DNA from: Vibrio coralliirubri
GTDB taxonomy: Bacteria; Pseudomonadota; Gammaproteobacteria; Enterobacterales; Vibrionaceae
Reading direction: 5' to 3'
Length of the DNA stretch: 64,000 bases
NCBI RefSeq assembly: GCF_024347375.1
Contig: NZ_AP025470.1
Location: 2,232,001 to 2,296,000, forward strand
Shown one piece after another: positions 36,081-45,000 of the stretch; positions within the stretch are counted from its first letter, which is position 1; each line of letters begins with the position of its first letter. The notes below the pieces were generated by a model. The model worked only from the letters and a program-made list of their open reading frames with translations, was not told the origin of the DNA and made no database searches. The position numbers and the translations under genes were made by a program.

Positions 36081-36150
36081 CTATGTAGCAGTTCGTTTAA
36101 ACGCTGGCTCCTCTATCGAGAGACCGATAACAAACATGAACGCTACATAG
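36081..36150 (+). ncRNA. Putative bridge RNA target-binding loop of the IS110-type element
   Basis: CTATGTAGC (36081-36089) pairs with GCTACATAG (36142-36150), and GTTC (36091-36094) with GAAC (36138-36141). In the internal loop are guide 1 TTAAACGCT (36097-36105), identical to the left target flank. An apical hairpin CTCT-ATCG-AGAG (36111-36122) follows. Guide 2 ATAACAAAC (36127-36135) is complementary to the right flank GTTTGTTAT. Further on, ATAGTCG near 36173 matches the element's own right end, as expected for a donor guide. The full RNA probably covers most of 36018-36222. Confidence 0.7.
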
Positions 36151-36216
36151 GACTTCAAGCATAAACCTCGAATAGTCGACTGGGTCTCGAACCCGCATTA
36201 CGCAAGCATGAGTTAG

Positions 36217-37179
<963 letters not shown>

Positions 37180-37219
37180 TCATTGACGCCATAGTCGTTT
37201 GTTATGTACGTGGTTGAAG

Positions 37220-37567
37220 CTAGCCCCAGAAACACCCATAAGCATCAGCATCGAGTATTTCGAAGAACACCTCTAAAAATTTCACTTCAGGAATTGGTTC
37301 GTAGGAATGCCATTTTAAGTCTGATTTCATCCAGTATATTTTCCACTCGTCACGTGACTTGTAGTATTTAACTTTAGCTACTGGTCGTTCGATCTTTTCT
37401 GATGGATCATTCCATTTCGGACGGTTCTCGAAAATTTCAATTACCTGCCCTTCTAAGCGATACCCAATATCAAGTTGATTGCGGATTTCTACTGGTGGTC
37501 GGCAAGAGTCGAGATACTTTTCCACTGCCTTTTCGTAGCGCTTTTGTTCAATTTCTGAAAATGCCAT
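37220..37567 (-). CDS. DUF3024 family protein, first cassette
   Basis: The 115-residue protein from MAFSEIEQKRYEKAVEK carries the DUF3024 pattern (RPPVEIRNQLDIGYRLEGQ, WNDPSEKIERPVAKVKYYKS, WKIYWMKSDLKWHSYEP, ending DAYGCFWG). Function is unknown, and the family is common in Vibrio cassettes. It is the attI-proximal cassette, so the most recently acquired and best placed for expression. GGTGAT precedes the start. A longer start at 37576 would overlap the recombination core. Confidence 0.85.
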   Translation of the reverse strand: MAFSEIEQKRYEKAVEKYLDSCRPPVEIRNQLDIGYRLEGQVIEIFENRPKWNDPSEKIERPVAKVKYYKSRDEWKIYWMKSDLKWHSYEPIPEVKFLEVFFEILDADAYGCFWG

Positions 37568-37574
37568 ATTTATC

Positions 37575-37700
37575 ACCTAACCCTTTATTTAAGCTAAGTT
37601 TACGATCTACTTTCATATGTATCTAGGTCAATTTTCTTAAAAGTACATAACAGCTATATTAGACAGAAAAATTCTGCACTTAAATACAGAATTATTCTGT
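37575..37700 (-). other. attI-like site next to intI
   Basis: On the minus strand the core GTTAGGT (37581-37575) fits GTTRRRY at the junction with the first cassette. Three related motifs lie between the core and intI: GACAGAAAAATTCTG, ACAGAATTATTCTGT (perfect 15-bp palindrome, 37686-37700) and ACAGAATTTTTCTAT (37794). They may be IntI accessory sites. Confidence 0.6.
37674..37689 (+). promoter_or_regulatory. LexA-like box upstream of intI
   Basis: CTGCACTTAAATACAG has the CTG-N10-CAG form of the gammaproteobacterial LexA site, one base off CTGT...ACAG. It is about 170 bp before the intI start, further than the usual promoter-overlapping position, so SOS control is only suggested. Confidence 0.45.
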
Positions 37701-37862
37701 CTAGTATCTCAATGACGTAAACGATACCCCGTTTTTATGAAAACTAACAGTCACTTAAGCACTACAGCTCTCTGCCTACATCCCAAAATACAGAATTTTT
37801 CTATATAGCATGAATTGATGTGCCAAACTGAAACTCATGTATAGGTAGCCAGTTACAGTTTA

Positions 37863-38837
37863 ATGAAAAAATCACCATTTCTATCGTATATACAAGAATA
37901 CATGCTTGGACGGCACTATGCCCTTCGTACAACGGAGGCGTACATTTATTGGATTCACCAATACATTCTTTATCATGACAAAAAGCACCCAAAGAGCTTA
38001 ACTTCCAGGCATGTAGAAGATTTCCTAACGCATCTGGTTGTTAACAAAAAGTCAGCGAGGAAAACGCAAAGTCTGGCTCTCAATGCATTAGTCTTTTTAT
38101 ACAAAGAAATTATTCAAGAACCCATAGAGCTTGATATGCAGTTTCGGCGCTCAGATAAATCACGAAAATTGCCAACAGTCATGACTCCAGAAGAGATTGG
38201 AAGGCTATTCAATCACTGTTCACCTAACTACAAATTACCTTATCAATTAATGTATGGTTCAGGGTTGCGTTTAATGGAGTGTCTACGCCTACGTATACAA
38301 GATATCGATTATGCATATAAATCTGTACGTGTATGGCAAGGGAAAGGAGGTAAAAACCGCATAGTGACAATAGCACCAGAGCTTTTCCCCGCTATCAAAC
38401 AACAGCAACAGAAATCCGCGAGTTACTATCATCAAGACATGAATGACACAGTTTTTTCTGGTGTATACATACCTGAAGCTCTCGCTAGAAAATACCCAAG
38501 CTCAGAAAGGAGCCTAAATTGGCAATTCCTCTTTCCTTCCGGTCGTTTGTCGCCAGATTTACAAACAGGCGAGCTACGTAGACACCATATTCACCCAACA
38601 GCGCTTCAAAAACACATTAAGGTAGCAGGCCAAAAAGCCAACATTGAGAAAAACATCTCGTGTCATACTTTAAGGCACTCATTCGCTACGCACCTTCTTC
38701 AAAGCGGAGCAGATATCAGAACCGTTCAAGAACAACTTGGGCACACCGATTTGAAGACAACGCAAATCTATACTCACATCATTGATAGAGGCGCCAATGG
38801 CGTTGTTAGCCCAGTATCAAGAATATTCGTGAAATAA
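37863..38837 (+). CDS. intI: Integron integrase IntI
   Basis: The 324-residue tyrosine recombinase has an N-terminal SAM-like core-binding domain (SPFLSYIQEYMLGRHYALRTTEAYIYWI). The catalytic arginine is in GSGLRLMECLRLR, followed by HTLRHSFATHLLQ, LGHTD and the nucleophile tyrosine in TTQIYTHI. The IntI-specific extra helix segment (HHIHPTALQKHIKVAGQKANIEKN region) is present. It appears complete and functional, similar in length to Vibrio IntIA (about 320). It lies divergent from the cassette array, which it assembles by attC x attI recombination. Confidence 0.94.
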   Translation: MKKSPFLSYIQEYMLGRHYALRTTEAYIYWIHQYILYHDKKHPKSLTSRHVEDFLTHLVVNKKSARKTQSLALNALVFLYKEIIQEPIELDMQFRRSDKSRKLPTVMTPEEIGRLFNHCSPNYKLPYQLMYGSGLRLMECLRLRIQDIDYAYKSVRVWQGKGGKNRIVTIAPELFPAIKQQQQKSASYYHQDMNDTVFSGVYIPEALARKYPSSERSLNWQFLFPSGRLSPDLQTGELRRHHIHPTALQKHIKVAGQKANIEKNISCHTLRHSFATHLLQSGADIRTVQEQLGHTDLKTTQIYTHIIDRGANGVVSPVSRIFVK

Positions 38838-39262
38838 CGATAAATGAAATTCGGATTCCGAATTCTGAAATGACCTCATAATCACGAAACAGGGCACGAT
38901 CACCTGCTCTTAAGGCTGAGGCCTCTAGTCACTCCAAAACTCAATTACAATTTATGTGTGTGTTTTTCTCTGCAGCAATGGCTGCGTATCACCTCTTATT
39001 GTTGCGCCACCATTACCTATTTACAACTTTCATGGCGCTCACAACGCCCTAACACGCACAATAACAGGATGCCTAACAAACACATTATTAAACAGCGGGA
39101 TGCAGGTTTCCTACTCTCTACTTCGAGTTTTCGAAAAGAGATATTTCACAATTTTCATCAATAACAGTGTTCGAAAAAGAACATATGTCTCAAAAACATA
39201 CACACCATCAATATGAGCAAGGTTGCATTGCAACTGCTCTTATAAAAAAGCAGGAATAAAGA
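38838..39262. other. Gap between intI and the NERD pseudogene
   Basis: About 425 bp with no supported gene on either strand. It contains palindrome copy 2 at 38849-38863. Open frames near 38956 lack a ribosome site and look random. Confidence 0.6.
38849..38863. repeat. 15-bp palindrome, copy 2 (ATTCGGATTCCGAAT)
   Basis: Lies 12 bp after the intI stop, at the right border of the integron module. Confidence 0.85.
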
Positions 39263-40141
39263 ATGATTACTAAGGGTAGAGATTCAAAAATCGACAACAG
39301 TCTTCAAAAGAAAGCTGGCGCAAAAGTAAAGCAAGATGTCGCGTTTTACTTACGCAGAGAGTTTGGTGATGCAAATGACGTTTTCATTATTGAGTTAAAA
39401 TCGATTCGTGGTGAGGTTAAGGTCAACAATCAACTCGAATGGAGTCGAACCGTAAGAGGAAAGTGGGCAGGAATGCCCTCGCCTATCGAGCAAGCTAAGT
39501 TGCAAACCAAACTATTGAAAGCACTTTTAAATGACAACGCTAAGTCGTTACTAGACCGGATTGCATTTTTACAAGGGTATTTTGGTGGTCGCTGTTGGGA
39601 TCAACTCTGTGCCGCGTCCAATGACGCTCTAATCGATCGAACTTCTATCCCTAAAGATATATCGAAGAAGCTCATTAAAGCCTAATCTATTGGTAGCTGC
39701 GTTAAGAATCTCACCAAAAAGCACCGCGTAGCTTCAATACTAAATCCGAATCCTACGTTTAATCGTGATGAACTGTACCGCCTAGTTCACTTTCTAAACG
39801 AGCAACATGTGCCTACGTCTTCTCCGGCTCCCAAAGTACATATCGCAGAATTGAGCGAAACTGAGAAGGTAGACTTGGTTCCAGCTCAAGAAACAATTGA
39901 AGAAACCAAAGTTCCACAAATAAGGCATGGTTTTAATTGTAAGAAGTGTCAAAGCCCGCAGACCGATCCGAGGTATGGAAAGTATGGGTATTACGTCTAC
40001 TGCCCACAATGTAAGGTGAATACTGCAATGCGTATTAGTTGCCATTCTTGCCAATCTAACTCAGCTAAAGTCAGTAAGAAAAAGAACACGTACTCAATTG
40101 CATGCTCTTGTGGTGAAGGAACTCAAGTCGTATTTCCATAA
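39263..40141 (+). pseudogene. NERD-domain nuclease with C-terminal zinc ribbon, broken by in-frame stop
   Basis: Residues 1-140 hold a NERD-like segment: FIIELKSIRGEVKV (E-x-K catalytic pattern), W..TVRGKWAGMPSPIEQAKLQTKLL, FGGRCWDQLC. A TAA at 39683-39685 ends the frame, but the same frame reads on (SIGSCVKNLTKKHRV..., RDELYRLVHFLNEQ...) to a cysteine-rich ribbon (CKKCQSP, CPQCKVN, CHSC, CSCGEG) ending at 40141. Compared with the usual family pattern, about 30 residues with the DH part also seem missing before FIIELK (from memory of the family). NERD proteins are predicted nucleases, some with defence roles. Confidence 0.75.
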
Positions 40142-40148
40142 CCCAATT

Positions 40149-40163
40149 ATTCGGAATCCGAAT
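40149..40163. repeat. 15-bp palindrome, copy 3 (ATTCGGAATCCGAAT)
   Basis: Lies 8 bp after the NERD pseudogene stop, and 46 bp from copy 4 in opposite sense. Confidence 0.85.
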
Positions 40164-40194
40164 TGTGCCGCCATTTAAAGCGGTACGGATTCAA

Positions 40195-40209
40195 ATTCGG
40201 ATTCCGAAT
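40195..40209. repeat. 15-bp palindrome, copy 4 (ATTCGGATTCCGAAT)
   Basis: It is followed by TCCTCCAAAACTAAACAACT, as is copy 5 at 50866, so the similarity extends into the integrase 3' region. Confidence 0.85.
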
Positions 40210-40237
40210 TCCTCCAAAACTAAACAACTGACAAACA

Positions 40238-40436
40238 TCACTTCTGGCCACCTTTAGGCATAACCTAAACAGATGGTACTTGGTGCCAAACAATGTCACT
40301 TGTGCCTGTATAGGTTTTTGTCGTTTTAGCGTTCGCATGTGCTATTCGCTCGGTAGCACTCTGCCCTTGCTGTTCAATCATTCGAGCAGCCAGCCCTCGA
40401 ATTTCATGACAGGTCGGCCTTAGCGATTTCTTTTAG
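40238..40436 (-). pseudogene. 3' remnant of a second island integrase
   Basis: Positions 40195-40436 align without gaps to 50866-51107 at roughly 90% identity. They cover the last 65 or so codons of the integrase (HEIRGLAARMIEQQGQSA..., HANAKTTK.YTGT). The catalytic HxxR and tyrosine region is included, but an in-frame TAG interrupts the tail near 40265 and the rest of the gene is absent. It marks an older or fused island unit. Confidence 0.85.
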
Positions 40437-40672
40437 CGAAGGAACATGAAGCCTTCAGAAAGGGAGGAGCGCAAGCTTAAATAAAGCATGCTCATTGCAT
40501 GATATATCTCGACAGGCTGAGGTTGCTCCTGTCAAAGGAATTGTACTCTCAAGCAAGAGTCCTTGCCTAGGCTTAACGTGTTAAAAAACGCTTGTTGAGG
40601 AATCGATATATACGCATAACGAATTGAGGCCGCATCTCAGCCTAGGTATGAATACGCTAAACAAAGTGCATG
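40437..40672. other. Gap between integrase remnant and cytochrome module
   Basis: About 235 bp with no gene seen. The junction near 40436 is where integrase homology stops. Confidence 0.5.
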
Positions 40673-40700
40673 AAAAAAGCCAGCAACTAACGTTACTGGC
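40673..40700 (-). terminator. Terminator of the DUF1552 operon
   Basis: GCCAG...CTGGC hairpin (GCCAGTAACGTTAGTTGCTGGC on the minus strand) followed by TTTTTT, 115 bp after the stop at 40816. Confidence 0.85.
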
Positions 40701-40815
40701 TTACTAAAAGTCGTCAACGTATTTTAGGACGAAACAAACATGTCGAGTCAACAGGTTTATGTATTACAACTCAATACCCCAACTAATTAAACAACATGAT
40801 TATATCGTAATTCGA

Positions 40816-42036
40816 TTAAACTCGAAAAACCTCCGGAATCACAGTGCTGCTATACGGTACTGGTACTCCATAAGCATTTGCAAGCGATGATAGTACCTTA
40901 CCAATAGGGCCAACATCACGCACAATCTTACCTCCTGGTAGCGTTTTCAATCGTGTGTTTTTACCCCCGATTAGCATACACGGAAGATCATTCGAACTAT
41001 GATTCTGCCCATCATCCATTTCCGAGGTCACATAAATTACACAGTCATCGTATAAGTTCATCGCTTTAAGGTTCTGAATTAGCTTGACGACTTTGCTTAC
41101 ATACCATTGCCTATGAGAGATATAGGTTGCCTTCAAGGAAGCTGAACCATAGTGTGATGCACTGTGAGGTGCAATATCGCTAACCGTTGTTACAACGGCT
41201 GAATCATTTGAAGTTCCTAACTGAAGTGAGACAATTCGTGTCTTTGCACATGACAACGCTAGCGCAGCGTTAGCCACCTGTAAGTCTGCCGTTTTATCTC
41301 TACCAGAGCTGTCGCTACCATATAAAGCAGTTGAACACTCCCCAGTACTCGCTAAAGCATTTTCTAGCTCGTTCTTCACATCAGACACTGATTTCTCGTA
41401 AGTGTCGAGTTTATTGTACCCAAGACCATTAAGGTTATCTTTCAGTATAGCGACATCATCTAGATATTTACCCATTAAGTCTAATTTACGTTGTTCTATT
41501 GGACTACCACCATTGCCACTGGCTTGTGAACCAAATAGCTCTTCAAATATTGCATCAGGATTATCGTTATGCACTAGAGCATCTCCCGTCTTAGATCGAC
41601 TCGTAACAAACCCACCGTGGCCCCAATAATTAGTATCAACACCAATACGGACTGCTCTTTTAGGCATACCTGAAGAATATAAAGCTTCAAAATGGGTATC
41701 TATCGATCCCTGGCCCGATTTCTCCTGCCACACTCCATTATAGCCACCATGCCCTGAGCCCCCCTCACTTCGACACCCTGTGAAGAAGATGATGTCATCT
41801 TTATACTCCTCAAGGCCTACAGTGCATTCGTTCATCACTAGATTTCCTGATTCACCGCTAGGGTGCCAAGTGCCCCTTGGGTATCCATCAGAAAAATTAA
41901 TGAAAATAAACTTTGTTTCACTCGCACTACCGGCGGCGAAGCTGGTCATCGGTAAAACACTTAAACCTGTACCAACACCGGCTGCAACCGACGCTTTTAG
42001 GAATCCCCTACGCGATAAGTTCGTCGCTATTGTCAT
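40816..42036 (-). CDS. DUF1552 family secreted protein with Tat signal
   Basis: The 406-residue protein starts with a twin-arginine signal (LSRRGFLKASVAAGVGTGL), then matches DUF1552 (INFSDGYPRGTWHPSG, FFTGCRSEGGSGHGG, ADLQVANAALALSC, VIYVTSEMDDGQNHSSNDLPCMLIGG). The fold is sulfatase/alkaline-phosphatase-like (DUF1501/1552 clan). It is folded in the cytoplasm before export, which suggests a metal or other cofactor. It lies 4 bp after the multidomain cytochrome gene, the usual partner of DUF1552 genes in planctomycetes and myxobacteria. Enzyme activity is not known. Confidence 0.85.
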   Translation of the reverse strand: MTIATNLSRRGFLKASVAAGVGTGLSVLPMTSFAAGSASETKFIFINFSDGYPRGTWHPSGESGNLVMNECTVGLEEYKDDIIFFTGCRSEGGSGHGGYNGVWQEKSGQGSIDTHFEALYSSGMPKRAVRIGVDTNYWGHGGFVTSRSKTGDALVHNDNPDAIFEELFGSQASGNGGSPIEQRKLDLMGKYLDDVAILKDNLNGLGYNKLDTYEKSVSDVKNELENALASTGECSTALYGSDSSGRDKTADLQVANAALALSCAKTRIVSLQLGTSNDSAVVTTVSDIAPHSASHYGSASLKATYISHRQWYVSKVVKLIQNLKAMNLYDDCVIYVTSEMDDGQNHSSNDLPCMLIGGKNTRLKTLPGGKIVRDVGPIGKVLSSLANAYGVPVPYSSTVIPEVFRV

Positions 42037-42040
42037 GTTG

Positions 42041-45000
42041 TTACTCCTCTCGCTCTAATACTACTTTCGACGTTAATAAGTCACTCATAAGCGATTTAAA
42101 TTGTTCGAAGGACGCGTACTCTGGATAAAGTGGAGAGAATCTGCTCGACGCTTCACCCAAGGTATAAGACAGATAATTTTTAACAAAAGTCTTACGTGCT
42201 TGATCACTATTCGCTATGTAGAGAGCGATATCATTGAGATCTTCGAACGAAGAATCCGTATCATCTATATCTACCAATACGCCGCTCGTTTCTAGCAAAA
42301 CGTTTTCAAATGTTTCACCATTCAGCGCCATGTAATCTTCATACGCTCGGTAGCGCCCTGTTTTATCTAAAACATCGTAGGCAAAACCAATGTCATTCAT
42401 TTTTTGGTGACATACCCAACAATCAGTACTAGGTCCCGTTGCTTTAGTCCAAAAGTCTTTAGTCGACACGTCATCTTCAATTCCTTCCGGGGCTTTACCT
42501 GAAGGTAAGGATTGCTCCCAGCCTAGCAAAGAATGCTGAACCATTTTTCCGCGAGGAATTAACCTTGTTTGTCCCTCAGTGCTGTAGGCAACAGCGATGG
42601 CACCTAAACTCAGTAACCCTTTACCTCGCATTGCAGGAATTGGTACTTCACTTAAATGCGAGCCAACGTTCTCCCCAAAGTCATAGTGGTCCGCTAACTT
42701 TTGGTTAACATATGTCTTATCATGAGAAAAAAGATCAGAGAATCGACCTAAGTTTTCGTTAAAAACCGTTTCCTTGATATATCGTTTAAATTCATCAACC
42801 ATTGCTTGACCAATTTCTTTAGACATACCCTCACGCTCAACAACAACACGCGCTTCGTCAAACTCTAATGTTTGCATCATAAAAATGGCAAACTGCTCAT
42901 AAGCTTCAGGACTTGCTAGCAATCGTTCAATTTGCTCTTCCAACACTGTGCGTTGTAGTAGTGTTCCTTCATTTGCCTGACCCCATAATTCAGTATCCGG
43001 AATGGAGCCAACTAAGGTATAAGAAATCAATGTCGCTAATTCGTGAGCGCTCAACGTATAGCGGCCCTCCTCGCTAAGTGTTCCAGCCTCTCTACGGTAA
43101 ATAAAATGCGGTGAAATCAGGAGTTTAGCTAGCTGCTTCTCTATCTCTTGAGCAGGATATAGAAGCAGATCTTCTTGAGTTACAGGGCGTCGAAGCATCC
43201 TCTCTAAAGTATCCATGTACCAATTAGTTAAACAGTTCGAATCCCCCTCTACATACTTTTCAATGAGCTTCCACGGTTTACCATTACCATAGTGTTCTGA
43301 AGGTGGATGACCTTTGGTCCAGTGCATCGCTTGATAGACGTTTGACTCATGAACGACAAATTCATCTAATTTTCCGCCGGCTTCCCCGAGATATGTGACA
43401 TTCGGATCCCAGTTAGGAACGCTCCCTACTCCTTGCTTACACTGACTCACTGCATAAATGTCGACATTTTCCTCTACATAAACTGCGGCATTGAGGTATG
43501 CATTCATCTTGTCACTAGTCAGGTAACCCGTTTTTCCTGAGTTACCATACAAGGAGCCGTCTGCATCTTTGTCGTCTAGCGGTAACCTATCCGGATCAAC
43601 CTCAACATTAAATAGGTCGCTGACCGTATTCACATACTCAACTCTGGACAGCAGTCGTAGATGACGACTACCAAAGACCTCGGTATTGTTTGGTTCAGGT
43701 AGTTCGTCGACCCATAGTTCATCCTCTAGGTATCGACCTAAAGTCTCTTGACACGCCCAATCACATGACAAGCCATATGTATCTACCATCTCAGCGAGCT
43801 TATCGCTAATTGCGTTGGGGTTAGTCTCGTAAGCACCTAAAATAGCGTTACTAGGACCGTTGCTGAAATCAGGCGCAAAGTGTCCGGTATGACATGAACC
43901 ACAGCTGCTATCTAGCATCGCGTTGAAGTAGTCTTCATCATTTGCATATTCCGTATAGGTCCATGAAAGGTCTTCTCCCTCATCGGACAAATTAACTTGT
44001 TTACGTTGAGGGTTAGGGATAGCAGACTCAGTGAAAGGAAAGTCAACTTGGTAAGTTCCAACTTCCACTTGTGTTGTTGTTTCTTTGCCCCAATCAGAGT
44101 CTATATATACAACTTCGGGTTCACCATCGACGTTTCGATCAATGAGCTCTAACAAAACCGAACTAGCAGCATTGCTTGGTTTGTCTGGCGCTACTACCGT
44201 TATTAGACCCGTTGACAGGCCAGCATTATCACCACCATAAGACCAGTCCACTTGTGCAATCGAGTCCGTTTCAGATAAAGAAAACTTAGTGATTGTTTGA
44301 GTAGGCTCGATACCATTGTGAGCCGAGATAGTTAAAGTGTAATCGCCGTAATCGAGTCCATTTATTACATAGTCGGATTTAGTCAACGACATATATAAGC
44401 GTCTTGAGTTACCCGAGCTGTCAGTTAAAGCTGCTTCAACCAGTGTCTGAGGGCTTTCGAGCTCACCTTGTGATGGCAATAAAGTGACCTGGCCTGATTC
44501 TTCTGGTTCATAATTGAGACGATACACTGTATTTCCGGCATCGTCCGAAACCAGCAGGCTGTTATCTGGCATCACCAAAAATTCAACAGGTTTCCCGGTT
44601 ATACCACTAGGTTGCTTCCAACCTGTGACAAGGGCTCTATCAAACAAAGGTTTCCCCGTCGCATCTAATGTCAACATACGAACTTCATAACCCGCCCTTT
44701 CACCATCACCGGGACCATGTGTTGCGTATACGAACGAGTGCTCTCCACTTTCTAACTGTACTCCGTCTGGTTGCCAAAACGTCAGTCCAAGTGGTGCTGT
44801 TCCCGCTTCAAGCTCGAACTCTGGGGCTTGATAGTCCAAAGGGTCAATTTCGCTAAGTGGGACATCAGAATAGATAGCATCTGGTGGTAAATAGTCGTAG
44901 CCACCAGTATTGACAACAGTATCGTTATCTTGCTCTGGTGTAATCGAGATTGTGTCAATACCAGAAACGTAAGGGAAACCGAAATGAGGCATCTCACCGC

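Noticed and set aside
38849..38863. Palindrome as a rho-independent terminator of intI
   Set aside because: No T tract follows on either strand and the same motif lies in places without an upstream gene end.
38849..38863. Palindrome as a XerCD dif-like site
   Set aside because: It lacks the two 11-bp XerC/XerD half sites with a 6-bp spacer.
38956..39216. Open frames of 68-86 codons after intI
   Set aside because: No ribosome site, no recognisable domain, overlapping frames; the region looks non-coding.
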